Shown here one piece after another: positions 1 through 8,349 of a stretch of DNA of 64,000 nucleotides. Origin of the DNA: Nitrosomonas oligotropha (GTDB lineage: Bacteria > Pseudomonadota > Gammaproteobacteria > Burkholderiales > Nitrosomonadaceae); NCBI RefSeq assembly GCF_009833085.1, contig NZ_QRBZ01000031.1, forward strand, positions 62,001 through 126,000, in the 5' to 3' direction. The position numbers and the translations under genes are program-made. The notes under the pieces were generated by a model. That model was given only the letters and a program-made list of their open reading frames with translations, was not told the DNA's origin and ran no database searches. Each line of letters begins with the position of its first letter. The first letter of the stretch is position 1.

Positions 1-199
1 GTTTCGGCACATCAACCGGCGCGACCAGCGCAGGCTTCATCGGGCGACCGGGTTCTTCAACCGGTTCAGGCTTACCTGGGGATTGCAGGGATAACAGGCC
101 ATCACGCCATGCCTGCGCGGTTTGCCGGGTCAAATGCAGTTTTGCTTCGATTTCACCGGCTGCAAGGCAGCGGGCTGCGGCATCAAACAAGGATTCCAT
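1..199 (-). CDS. DUF455 / ferritin-like family protein (5' part only)
   Basis: The minus strand opens at ATG 197-199 and stays open for 66 codons to the window edge, so the C-terminal part is missing. The start is well defined because an in-frame TGA lies two codons upstream. The visible N-terminus begins MESLFDAAARCL, then has an LTRQTAQAW segment and a VEEPGRPMKPALV segment ending in PVDVPK. The EPGRPxKPxLVxPxDVPK stretch is what I recall from DUF455 proteins, a ferritin-like helical family of unknown role. The metal-binding helices lie outside the window. It is divergent from the thioesterase gene at 362. Identification is from family resemblance only. Confidence 0.6.
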   Translation of the reverse strand, partial: MESLFDAAARCLAAGEIEAKLHLTRQTAQAWRDGLLSLQSPGKPEPVEEPGRPMKPALVAPVDVPK

Positions 200-361
200 A
201 ACTCAGACAGACCCAATAATTCAATCACGCTATTCTCCCGTGTTTTGAGCGGAATGACCAATCCGGCGATGCGGAATTGGCGGTGAAAAAGAAATTCTGG
301 TTCAAACCGAAAGATCGCTGTATTCTTGGATGACAGAAATTTTCTTTAATCATTATCTCCG

Positions 362-802
362 TTGAGCGACCTCACTGCTATGGCTGATATACCGGGCGAT
401 CCATCACTTCAAGTTCATTTGCCGGAAGGGCAGCCGGTATTGCGCATGGTGCCGATGCCAGCGAATACCAATTATGCCGGCGATATTTTCGGCGGCTGGA
501 TCATGTCGCAAGTCGATATGGCCGGCAGCATTCCGGCGATCCGCCGCGCGCGCGGACGGGTTGCGACCATCGCGGTCAATTCCTTCGTATTCAAACATCC
601 GGTGTTTGTCGGCGATCTCGTCAGTTTTTATGCCGATATCGTCAAGATAGGGCGCACCTCGATTACCGTCGACGTGACCGTCTATGCGCAACGCGGCGTG
701 CGCGAAGGCGGCGAGGAAATCTGCATCAAAGTGACCGAAGCGGTGTTGACGTATGTTGCGATCGACAACAACCGCAAGCCAAGAGCGGTGCCGCAGGATT
801 AA
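362..802 (+). CDS. Acyl-CoA thioesterase, YciA-like hotdog protein
   Basis: A 146-residue single hotdog domain. The segment NYAGDIFGGWIMSQVDMAG near residues 38-56 is the hallmark of the YciA/BACH group, where the Asp of GGW...xxxD and nearby residues form the thioesterase site; the family hydrolyses acyl-CoA in the cytoplasm. The C-terminal half contains the expected second motif (FKHPVFVGDLVSFYADI). The frame starts with TTG at 362; an in-frame ATG at 380 is an equally good start and would shorten the protein by six residues, and neither has a strong ribosome binding site. It stands alone, convergent with the phospholipase D-like gene. Substrate chain length cannot be read from the sequence. 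Confidence 0.85.
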   Translation: MSDLTAMADIPGDPSLQVHLPEGQPVLRMVPMPANTNYAGDIFGGWIMSQVDMAGSIPAIRRARGRVATIAVNSFVFKHPVFVGDLVSFYADIVKIGRTSITVDVTVYAQRGVREGGEEICIKVTEAVLTYVAIDNNRKPRAVPQD

Positions 803-887
803 CGTTGTTGCGTTGAAACCCGGCGGTGCTGCACTGCTTTAAGGTGTTAGCCCCGATCGATAAAAGTATGCTTTCCCGTTTGCATGT

Positions 888-2600
888 CTACGCGAACAAT
901 TCGCGATCGCGAATCTTCCGGGCGTCGGTGTAGTCCTCGTCCCACCAGGGTTTCTCGCCGGGATTCCGCGGCGGTCTGGCAAGCACGAATTGTTTCCTGG
1001 CTTTCTTGGCTTCCTGTTGTGCCACGCGGAAATGGTGGTGGTCAAAAATGCGCAGCGCCTCAATCATGTAGGAGACGGCAATGCGGCGGTCGCGAATCAG
1101 CAGGAGGTTTTCCCCGTTCTTGAGGTCCGCCGGTGAGGAAAAGTTGTACGAGCCGAGATAAACCCGGGCGCTCGGTTGATCGAAGTCAATGACAACGAAT
1201 TTGTGGTGCATGCGGATGCCGCTGCCGCCTGACGGTTCGGCGGAGAACGGCTCAGGGATGTTTTTTGTCAGTGCGGAAGGAAATACGGGGGCGATATTGC
1301 CGTTTGGTTTTTGCAAATCGAGACCGCCGACTTTGCGGTCGGAAATACCATACACAAAGATGTCCGCGTTACTGGTCACATTGGTGATTGCATCGAGAAT
1401 CGGCCCGGGCGTCTGGTACAGGAACGCCAGCGAATAGAACAGCGACGATGTTGTCTTGCCGCCGATGTCGTTAGCCACCGTTTGCAATAGCGCGTTCGAC
1501 TTGTTGTGGGGTGAAAATGCCACGCGCGCATCGATCTTCGTCAGCCCCAGATCGTTCCATTGCGCCGATGCCGCGCCAGCGAAATCTTTCGGTTTCTGCG
1601 ACCAATAACCCTCAAACGCCGTCAGGAATGGTTTAATCGCACTAGCTCCTTGCAGAATCATGGCGTTATTCGATTGCACGAAAAAACCGCGCCAGCTGAA
1701 ATTGGTCGAGCCGCATACGGCCTTCTGAATACTGGGGCCGTCGGCCACGATGATTTTATTGTGCTGGAGCGACAGCATGTGCTGCCGTTTCACGTTTTCC
1801 GCACCTGCCGAGACTGTGAGCCGCTGTGCCGCGAGATTTTCACTGGCGTCATCTTCGCCGTGTTCCTGGCTGTCGTCGATGATGATCTTCAAACGCTTGC
1901 CGAGTTTCTCCAGGCGCGTCAGAACGCCGGGTTCGTTGAGATCGTAAGCGATTACGCGAACCTGAGCCTGTGGGTCGGCAATGGCCTGATCGAGTACTTC
2001 GAGAATGGCGTTACGCGCCTCGAATCCCATCCATGCGAGCGCTTCTTTGGTTTTGGGGTGGGTCGGGGTGAAAGTCAATCCATCGGTTGCCTTTGCCGGT
2101 AACAATGTCGAGATATCGCCCGCCAATGCGTACCGGTCGACAAATGCCTGCGAGGAGACGAAGCCGCGCGTGAACGTGACGTTGAGCAATCCCGGATAAG
2201 TTTCGCGCCGTAGTTCGATAGCCACTTCCTGGGCGTCGCCATAGCTCAGTTCATCGGCGGCATTCATAAACACCGGCGTGACTCTGTAGATGAATTCGCC
2301 CTCGAGTTCGGCGTTACGCGGGAAATGCACCCAGCGGAATTTCTGGATCGGCGAGAGCCGCGTCGATAATTGGGTGGGATTGAGCTTGCCATCGGCGCTA
2401 CGAAAACCGAGGCGGTTTTTCAATGCGAAAAATCGATCCCCGCGAGGTTCTTTATACTCGATGGCAAAACCAGCGAAATCCTGCGGCGGCCTACCGTTTT
2501 TCCAATTCATGGCAATGAGCGCCATGCCATCGCCGCGATGAAGCTTGAGCGTGAACAGCGCTGCCGCATTCTGACCACTGATCTGAAATTCACCTGTCAT
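888..2600 (-). CDS. Phospholipase D-like protein with two HKD motifs
   Basis: A 570-residue protein counted from ATG 2598-2600, chosen because GGGAGG sits five bases upstream. Two HxKxxxxD motifs mark the PLD superfamily: HNKIIVAD at residues 280-287 followed by GSTNFS, and HHKFVVID at about 465-472 followed by GSYNFS. Two such motifs normally form one active site using a phosphohistidine intermediate; members act on phospholipids or nucleic acids. The first 130 residues look like a beta-sandwich-type domain rather than a signal peptide, so a cytoplasmic location is likely but not certain. The reading frame remains open for a further 89 codons upstream, without a comparable ribosome binding site. 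The substrate is unknown. It is divergent from the small exported protein at 2900. Confidence 0.75.
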   Translation of the reverse strand: MTGEFQISGQNAAALFTLKLHRGDGMALIAMNWKNGRPPQDFAGFAIEYKEPRGDRFFALKNRLGFRSADGKLNPTQLSTRLSPIQKFRWVHFPRNAELEGEFIYRVTPVFMNAADELSYGDAQEVAIELRRETYPGLLNVTFTRGFVSSQAFVDRYALAGDISTLLPAKATDGLTFTPTHPKTKEALAWMGFEARNAILEVLDQAIADPQAQVRVIAYDLNEPGVLTRLEKLGKRLKIIIDDSQEHGEDDASENLAAQRLTVSAGAENVKRQHMLSLQHNKIIVADGPSIQKAVCGSTNFSWRGFFVQSNNAMILQGASAIKPFLTAFEGYWSQKPKDFAGAASAQWNDLGLTKIDARVAFSPHNKSNALLQTVANDIGGKTTSSLFYSLAFLYQTPGPILDAITNVTSNADIFVYGISDRKVGGLDLQKPNGNIAPVFPSALTKNIPEPFSAEPSGGSGIRMHHKFVVIDFDQPSARVYLGSYNFSSPADLKNGENLLLIRDRRIAVSYMIEALRIFDHHHFRVAQQEAKKARKQFVLARPPRNPGEKPWWDEDYTDARKIRDRELFA

Positions 2601-2899
2601 GACAACCTCCCGGATGGATAAGCCGATGGTAATGCACACCACGATAACCCCGCGCGACCTGACCGGGTCGGCTCTGCAATACCGGTCGGAGCAGGGTGTT
2701 GCATGATCATAATCCAATTCATAAGCGATGTCCCGGTTCACGAAGCGGCCATCGAAATGGCGCAGACTGATGTCCGGATAAAATTTTTTCGCGATTTGCA
2801 TCCAATAAGGCCATTGATACGTATCTCTTAATGACGGCGCACCCGACAACATGGGCACACCGCGCATGGACCGCTTTAATCATTCAGGAGATACTCATC
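2601..2899. other. Divergent intergenic region
   Basis: This gap of 299 bases separates the divergent phospholipase D-like gene and the small exported protein, and must hold both promoters. The minus-strand frame of the PLD gene stays open through most of it (to 2867), giving a peptide with no recognisable domain. GGGAGG at about 2606-2611 read on the minus strand is the PLD ribosome binding site, and CAGGAG at 2885-2890 is that of the plus-strand gene. I see no convincing sigma-70 promoter. Confidence 0.4.
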
Positions 2900-3292
2900 A
2901 TGAAACTCGGATTTAAAAAAGCCAGCCCGCTCATCGCAGTATTTTGTCTACTTAGCGCCAGTGCCAGCCTGCACGCGTTCACTCTGCCGGAAGGTTATCA
3001 AGGCCGGTTTTTGGTGCCGCGCACCTTGGCGATTCAATCCGGCATCATCAATCCGGAAATCTACCCATCATCCGGCTATCCAACACCGCAACCGGGGTTT
3101 GAAAACAACATCACGCAGCAGGAAGGCTTGCGCATCTGCTTCTATGAACTCGAAGTCGATGTACGCAACTGCCAGCATGCGTTCCAGAATAATGTCGCGG
3201 GTTATAACGAATGCATCACCATGGCGGGGGAGTCGCACACCAGCTGCTTGACGTGGGTGCAAAAACTGCCGGTGGAGGAAAATAGTAATTAG
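2900..3292 (+). CDS. Small exported protein of unknown function
   Basis: A 130-residue protein starting at ATG 2900 behind CAGGAG. Residues 1-27 form a classical signal peptide (MKLGFKK, then a hydrophobic stretch, ending in SLHAF with a likely cut after ...LHA), so the mature product of about 103 residues should be periplasmic or secreted. The mature part contains four cysteines (in ICFYE, RNCQH, NECIT and TSCLTW), which suggests two disulfide bonds after export. I do not recognise the family. It is monocistronic and followed by a GC-rich hairpin. Confidence 0.65.
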   Translation: MKLGFKKASPLIAVFCLLSASASLHAFTLPEGYQGRFLVPRTLAIQSGIINPEIYPSSGYPTPQPGFENNITQQEGLRICFYELEVDVRNCQHAFQNNVAGYNECITMAGESHTSCLTWVQKLPVEENSN

Positions 3293-3310
3293 GTGGTTGA
3301 ATGGGTTTTT

Positions 3311-3335
3311 GATGCGCCTCCTTCGTCGGCGCATC
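3311..3335. repeat. Inverted repeat / hairpin
   Basis: GATGCGCC at 3311-3318 is repeated in inverse at 3328-3335 with a nine-base loop. It lies between convergent genes and probably ends transcripts or protects 3' ends. The T-run lies on the 5' side of the plus-strand stem and none follows on either strand, so it is not a canonical intrinsic terminator. Confidence 0.45.
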
Positions 3336-3361
3336 ATACCGTGCTTAGGTTTGTTGATGTA

Positions 3362-5056
3362 CTAAGATTTTATTATTGTCCGTAGTTTTTCTTTTAGCGA
3401 TTCAACTAAACTTGGTCCCTTGGCAGCTCTATCATTACCCCCCTTTTCTTTATACGAATCAAATGCCAGATGTATAGATTTATTTATACATTCATCGGTA
3501 ATTTGCTTAACGTCCAACTTCGCTACAGAATTATTGTTTGGGTAAATGCTTTGAGTAAGTTGTGCTGTAACAGCATAAAGAACATAAAATTTAATATCGT
3601 TTATTTCTGTTGCTGTAAATTTTTTGTTAGCCTTAAGTACTATTTCTATATTTCTACCCCATGAGGATAATATGTAATAAGTATTTAGGTCATTGTTCTT
3701 GTGAAATAATTTGTTATATGAATCATCATCTTCTAAAAGAGTAGAAGGCCTAGCCCTAGCATAATCTGGTTTTTGCATAAGAGAAGACATTAAACACTGT
3801 GACATGAAAGGTATACTAATAATATCTTTAGGTTTTTTCCCCTCATTTTTGTAATAATTCTTACGCCTATCATAGAAAAGTCCTTTGAGTTTTAGGAACT
3901 CCTCAATTTGCCTATGCACCTGATCTGTTGCTCTCAATGATGCTTTTGGAATAGGTGTCTGGCTATTTGTAGCGCGTATGATCTTATCTCTAGTCTCTTC
4001 ATTCTCCGGAACAATAACTCGGATTAGTACATCTCTTTTTTCATGATCTAGCTTATGATTATTTCTTGAGAAATATCGAAATATCTCATTAGAGGTCTGC
4101 AATCCGTTAACAATTTCAGGATTATGAATTACTAGTTCTTTTCCTCCTGGAGCAGATGCCTCGCTTGCTAAAATTGTTACTCCGTTATTTAACCACCAAA
4201 ATTCCTCTGTACCGGGATTTTCTAAAGTATCTTGTATTTCATTGTTGATATTCGCCTTTCTTTGATAATCACGAACATTTGATTCGAAAATATGCTTTAT
4301 TAATTTACCTTCCTCATCAGTAATAAATTTGTAGTATTCAGCTAAATTTGCCAGTGCAATAAATACTTGAGGGGTGGTCGAAAGCGGATTCTCAGAAATT
4401 CTTAGTCTAAAAACATCATTTACTCTCTCTTGAGCGAGTTTCATTAATTGATCTGAACCAACGAATGAAACTTCAACAATAGTGCCTGGAAGTTTCTCAA
4501 TGATATCTTTTCTCAGGTCGTTAGCTTGATTCTCTACATTGGGGTGAACATCAATTCCTTTTGAAACATAGTGGATCGTAATTTTTAGTTTCGGTTTTTT
4601 GGTAATTAAACCCAAATATGTGGTTTTAAAGAGCTCAAATGCAGAAAGGACTTTGTCATTGTATCTTCCTTCAAATTCAGTTCGATCAAAATCCAGGTCA
4701 AAAAGACTCCTGCAAAGCCTTGATAGTTTTAATAGTGTTTCTTCGTTAAATGAATTTTCGTATTTGGCTTGAATTAGAATAAACTCAATATCAACATTCT
4801 TTTTATACTTATCTTTAATATCTTCATCTTCTTTTACTAGTTCGCCATTGACAAAGAGATAAATGGAGTCAGCTCCCCCGTCATGGCTTTCACCGCAACG
4901 ACCTGATTCAACTTCCTCGAAGCTCAGCTCAAAATCTTTTAGAACCTGCAACGAGGCATAAAACTCAAAGAAATCACTTACAGAACTATCTTCTTCATAG
5001 TTTTCTAGTTCTTGCTTAATAATTTCTTCTAAAAGAATTTGATTGTTTTTTGACAT
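3362..5056 (-). CDS. AIPR-family protein (abortive infection/phage resistance), putative nuclease
   Basis: A 564-residue protein. The central part has AIPR-domain signatures: a VRDYQ...NNEIQDTL stretch at about 261-278, FWWLNNGVTIL at about 286-296 and IVNGLQTSNEIF at about 315-326. The N-terminus has DGGAD (59-63) followed about 30 residues later by ILIQAK (93-98), which fits a PD-(D/E)XK nuclease fold as in Mrr-like enzymes. AIPR proteins are linked to abortive phage infection; the biochemical activity here is inferred. Its DNA is markedly more AT-rich than both neighbours and full of A/T-ending codons, a sign of recent transfer. No toxin partner, integrase, tRNA or obvious flanking direct repeat is present, so it appears as a single-gene insertion. 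The start has a GTGAAGAA ribosome binding site directly upstream. Confidence 0.8.
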   Translation of the reverse strand: MSKNNQILLEEIIKQELENYEEDSSVSDFFEFYASLQVLKDFELSFEEVESGRCGESHDGGADSIYLFVNGELVKEDEDIKDKYKKNVDIEFILIQAKYENSFNEETLLKLSRLCRSLFDLDFDRTEFEGRYNDKVLSAFELFKTTYLGLITKKPKLKITIHYVSKGIDVHPNVENQANDLRKDIIEKLPGTIVEVSFVGSDQLMKLAQERVNDVFRLRISENPLSTTPQVFIALANLAEYYKFITDEEGKLIKHIFESNVRDYQRKANINNEIQDTLENPGTEEFWWLNNGVTILASEASAPGGKELVIHNPEIVNGLQTSNEIFRYFSRNNHKLDHEKRDVLIRVIVPENEETRDKIIRATNSQTPIPKASLRATDQVHRQIEEFLKLKGLFYDRRKNYYKNEGKKPKDIISIPFMSQCLMSSLMQKPDYARARPSTLLEDDDSYNKLFHKNNDLNTYYILSSWGRNIEIVLKANKKFTATEINDIKFYVLYAVTAQLTQSIYPNNNSVAKLDVKQITDECINKSIHLAFDSYKEKGGNDRAAKGPSLVESLKEKLRTIIKS

Positions 5057-5141
5057 TTCTTCACTTTGAAATAGAAGTAGTTTAATTTGTGTCTATTTTT
5101 ATGAATCCAATAGACTGATCTGTTTTTTACTAGAGATTATT

Positions 5142-5819
5142 TCAGTTTGTTTCAAAAACAGTAATTGCTGAATTTAATCGTTGCAATAGCCATACCATTG
5201 GTATCTTCTTATCTGGATTTGTTGTTAGCCGATCCAACAACCGCCGTTTACTCTCCCCTGTAACCACCAGCACAATCTGCTCGCTTTGCGCCAGCAGCTT
5301 CAACGAAAGACTGACGCGCAGCGATGGCGCAACCGGTGGTGCGACTGCAATGCAGTGATGGGTGTCAGCTAAATCGGGATTCATGCCGGGAAACAGCGAG
5401 GCAATATGCCCATCTTCGCCCAGTCCCAACACCGTCAGACTCAATGGCAGCGGCAGTTTATCCAAGCGTTGGTGGATTGTTTCGATGGCGTCAAAAGGAT
5501 TATCGTGATCAGTTTTGAGTCCCACGAAGCGCGCGTTTGCGGGAAGGTGATTCATCATGTGCTGCTTGACCAGATGCTCGTTCGATTGTGCATCGTTGAC
5601 ATCGACCCAGCGTTCATCGGATAGCGTGACGGTGATCCGATCCCACGGTAACTGACACTTCGCTAGTGCGGGCAGATAGTGGCGTGGGGTATTGCCGCCG
5701 GGGACGACCAGGGTGGCTTGGGGTTTGCGGCTTAAGGTGTTGCGTAGTGTGGCAGCGGCAAAATCGGCGAAGCCTTGGCTTAACGATTCGATATCCGGGA
5801 AGGCGCGCCTTTGGATCAT
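5142..5819 (-). CDS. pgl: 6-phosphogluconolactonase
   Basis: A 225-residue enzyme, normal length for the DevB/Pgl family, which hydrolyses 6-phosphogluconolactone in the oxidative pentose phosphate pathway. Signatures seen are VVPGGNTPRHYL (about 38-49), LSDERWVD followed by QSNEHLV (about 86-104), and LGLGEDGHIASLFPG (about 149-163), the last holding the His expected at the catalytic site. It is the last gene of a minus-strand run, 13 bases after the HAD gene, so it may be transcribed with the sugar-acid cluster; the neighbour could mean simple hitch-hiking or a lactonase need there. zwf and gnd are not in the window. Confidence 0.9.
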   Translation of the reverse strand: MIQRRAFPDIESLSQGFADFAAATLRNTLSRKPQATLVVPGGNTPRHYLPALAKCQLPWDRITVTLSDERWVDVNDAQSNEHLVKQHMMNHLPANARFVGLKTDHDNPFDAIETIHQRLDKLPLPLSLTVLGLGEDGHIASLFPGMNPDLADTHHCIAVAPPVAPSLRVSLSLKLLAQSEQIVLVVTGESKRRLLDRLTTNPDKKIPMVWLLQRLNSAITVFETN

Positions 5820-5832
5820 GGAACTGCCAATG

Positions 5833-6474
5833 TTATTGCACCAATCCGCGTAAATCCGGGACGATCTCGATATGCGCCGGGAAAGGATTCGGGTCGCCGG
5901 GAAAGACGCGGCCCAGGAAAGCGGTGTTGTTGGCTTGCGCGCCTTCCAAATCCGCCATGGCGTCGCCGATCATCAGCACTGCTTCGGGCTTCAGGTTATG
6001 CGCCGACAAGATTTCCGCGATAATGGTTTTTTTCAGCGCCGGTGCGCCGCGCACAGCGGTGAAATAAGGTGCTAAGCCGCGCCGCTCGACGATCACTTTG
6101 AGTTCGACTTCCGGCGTGCCGGAGGCGACAAATAATGGAATTTTTTGGGATTGCTGACGGATCAATTCGATTGCGCCGGGTACGGCTTCGGCGGCGATGA
6201 CGGCTTCCACGACAAGTTCGGAGAAGCGGATGTCCAGTTGCTTTTCTTCTGCCTCCGTCAGTGGCGGTTGATTGAGAAAATGTTCTTGGAAATGACGGAA
6301 TTTGCGGTAGCGCGACATGCCGCCATTTTGCGTGTGAAATTGCACCACTGCCGCGACGACATCCGCGCCGTACGGGCGATAGAGTTCCGCGAATGCCTGC
6401 GTTTTAATTTTGCCGGATTCGACGACAACGCCGTCGAAATCAAAAACGATCGCTTGCCAGTTAACGTTTCTCAT
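5833..6474 (-). CDS. HAD-superfamily phosphatase
   Basis: A 213-residue HAD hydrolase with all four motifs: DFDGVVVES at about 12-20 (nucleophile Asp12, acid/base Asp14), ASGTPE in the middle (motif II), the Lys of ALKKT (motif III) and IGDAMADLEGA (motif IV). The helical cap between motifs I and II puts it in the beta-phosphoglucomutase/phosphoglycolate phosphatase group. It lies two bases after the SDR gene in the sugar-acid operon, so its most likely job is to dephosphorylate a sugar intermediate, in the role KdsC has in Kdo synthesis; that is inference. A general phosphoglycolate phosphatase remains possible. Confidence 0.75.
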   Translation of the reverse strand: MRNVNWQAIVFDFDGVVVESGKIKTQAFAELYRPYGADVVAAVVQFHTQNGGMSRYRKFRHFQEHFLNQPPLTEAEEKQLDIRFSELVVEAVIAAEAVPGAIELIRQQSQKIPLFVASGTPEVELKVIVERRGLAPYFTAVRGAPALKKTIIAEILSAHNLKPEAVLMIGDAMADLEGAQANNTAFLGRVFPGDPNPFPAHIEIVPDLRGLVQ

Positions 6475-6476
6475 GG

Positions 6477-7406
6477 CTACGCGCGATTGTCCGATGTGGA
6501 TGGGGTGGCGTCGTCGTTTTCATCGCCATGCCGCAAATCCTGGTGGATTTCCCGCAAGCAATCGAGAATACCTTGTCCCAGATCGACGTGTTCATTGAGC
6601 ACCAGCTTGCGCCCGATGCGCGGTTGAAATGCGTATGGGGTGATTTCGTAGTGATGCACCGCGTTGGCTTCATCGAAATGCAATTCCACTGGCCACGGCA
6701 GGATTTCCGAGATCATCGTCATGACATCTTTGATGCGTAACCTTTCCTGGCCGGTCAGAATCATGTGCCGGTTGGCAAATTCGGGCGCCAATATTTGCAC
6801 GCTCATGCGCGCCGCATCTTCCACATGGATATATTCACGCATGGCGTCGCCGCTGCCTTTGTACGTGATGGAATGATGCGCGACCGCTTCGTGCAGCATG
6901 CGGTAGATGCCGTTGCGTTTATCGGAGCGCCGCCCGTACAGCGAGCCATAGCGCAGAATGCTGTAATCCAGGCCGTAGCGCTCGTGGTAGGTCTCGGTGA
7001 AACGTTCCGCGGCCTGTTTACTGGCGCGGTAAAAAGAGCCGGATTCGGAATAGACATAAATGCTGCTGGCGAACACAAACCGGCGCGCCCCGGCGACACG
7101 CGCGGCTTCCAACGCGTGCATGTTGCCCAGCACGTTGATGGTCGCGGTCGGGATCGGTTTGTCGTTGGCTTCGTCGATATCGGCGATGGCGGCGAAGTTG
7201 TAGACGATGGAAGTGCCTTTGGCGGCTGCGATCACTTGATCGAGATTCATGATGTCGCCGATGATCATTTCCTGATTGCTTTTCAGATACGGCGACGGAC
7301 TGCGGTCGAATAGCCGTACCCGGTAACCTGCGGCCGATAATGCATCCGCGACGTGGCTGCCGAGAAACCCGCTGGCGCCAAATACCACAACCTGTTCATT
7401 CACCAT
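6477..7406 (-). CDS. NAD-dependent sugar epimerase/dehydratase (extended SDR)
   Basis: A 309-residue extended short-chain dehydrogenase. GASGFLGSHVA at residues 10-20 is the dinucleotide-binding Gly-rich loop, and YRASK at 126-130 with upstream SS at 114-115 is the catalytic Tyr-Lys-Ser set. The family interconverts nucleotide sugars or related sugars with NAD(P). The gene starts four bases after the dehydrogenase gene and ends two bases before the HAD gene. The exact reaction cannot be told from sequence; within this operon it probably shapes the sugar that is joined to pyruvate by the aldolase. Confidence 0.8.
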   Translation of the reverse strand: MVNEQVVVFGASGFLGSHVADALSAAGYRVRLFDRSPSPYLKSNQEMIIGDIMNLDQVIAAAKGTSIVYNFAAIADIDEANDKPIPTATINVLGNMHALEAARVAGARRFVFASSIYVYSESGSFYRASKQAAERFTETYHERYGLDYSILRYGSLYGRRSDKRNGIYRMLHEAVAHHSITYKGSGDAMREYIHVEDAARMSVQILAPEFANRHMILTGQERLRIKDVMTMISEILPWPVELHFDEANAVHHYEITPYAFQPRIGRKLVLNEHVDLGQGILDCLREIHQDLRHGDENDDATPSTSDNRA

Positions 7407-7410
7407 AGTG

Positions 7411-8349
7411 TTATCCGTTATTGACGAGACCTGATTTGATTAAGCCCTGCAGCAGATTTTCCGCCGCTTCGATTTCCATGCGCTGGCGCGATTCGCGCGC
7501 CAGGGAGCCGACATGCGAGGTCAGAATGACGTTGCTGCATTCGAGCAGCGAGCCGTGATACGGTTCCTGCTCAAAAACATCCAGCGCCGCGGCGCTGATT
7601 TTGCCGGATTGCAGTGCGGCCAGCAGTGCGTTTTCATCGACCAATCCGCCGCGCGCCGCGTTGATGACGATGGCTTCCGGTTTCATCGCGGCGAATGCCT
7701 TGGCATCCAGTAAATGATGCATATCCGCGCTATACGGAGTATGCAGCGTGACAATGTCGGCGCTGGCCAGCAATTGTTCCAACGGCAGCATGCTGACACC
7801 GTCCGGTATTTGGCTGGCATACGGATCGTGCGCGACCACCGTGGCTTCAAACGTCTGGCACAAGCGCGCCACGCGGCGGCCGATGTGTCCCAAACCGATG
7901 ACGCCGACGGTTTGCGCCGCGAACAAGCGGCCTTGCGTACGCGGCCATTCGCCCTTGCGTACCGCCCGGTCGATCGGGTTGATTTGCCGCAATAGGCTCA
8001 GAATGTAACCCAGCGTCAGCTCCGCCACGGCTTGTGCGGGCGCTTCCGGTGTATTCAGAACATGAATGCCGCGATTTTTCGCTGCCGCCAGATCGACGCT
8101 ATCCATGCCGGCGCCGCAGCGCGAGATGACTTTCAGATTCGGCGCGGCTTGAAACACCCGTTCGGTCAACGGTTCGATCCCGGCGATCAGGCCGGTAGCG
8201 CCGCCGCTCAGCAGCGCGATGATTTCATCTTCGGTGAGCTTGCGTTTGTGCGGATTGGTGATGACCTGAAAACCGTGTTGCAGCAGGCGCTGAATGGCCG
8301 GATTGTTACCGGTATCGAACGACGACGTGGAAATGACAAATGAGCTCAT
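7411..8349 (-). CDS. D-2-hydroxyacid dehydrogenase (phosphoglycerate dehydrogenase-like)
   Basis: A 312-residue protein of the D-isomer-specific 2-hydroxyacid dehydrogenase family. GLGHIG at 152-157 is the NAD-binding loop; the catalytic triad is seen as Arg233 in NAARGG, Glu262 in DVFEQEP and His279 in TSHVGS. It lacks the C-terminal ACT domain of full SerA, so a role in bulk serine synthesis is less likely. Its ATG overlaps the stop of the upstream aldolase gene (ATGA), which implies coupled translation. In context it probably oxidises or reduces a 2-keto/2-hydroxy sugar acid; substrate unknown. Confidence 0.8.
   Translation of the reverse strand: MSSFVISTSSFDTGNNPAIQRLLQHGFQVITNPHKRKLTEDEIIALLSGGATGLIAGIEPLTERVFQAAPNLKVISRCGAGMDSVDLAAAKNRGIHVLNTPEAPAQAVAELTLGYILSLLRQINPIDRAVRKGEWPRTQGRLFAAQTVGVIGLGHIGRRVARLCQTFEATVVAHDPYASQIPDGVSMLPLEQLLASADIVTLHTPYSADMHHLLDAKAFAAMKPEAIVINAARGGLVDENALLAALQSGKISAAALDVFEQEPYHGSLLECSNVILTSHVGSLARESRQRMEIEAAENLLQGLIKSGLVNNG

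Noticed and set aside
3300-5141. Search for direct repeats or an integrase around the AIPR gene
   Set aside because: No matching flanking repeats of useful length, no tRNA and no recombinase gene were seen, so a named mobile element cannot be claimed.
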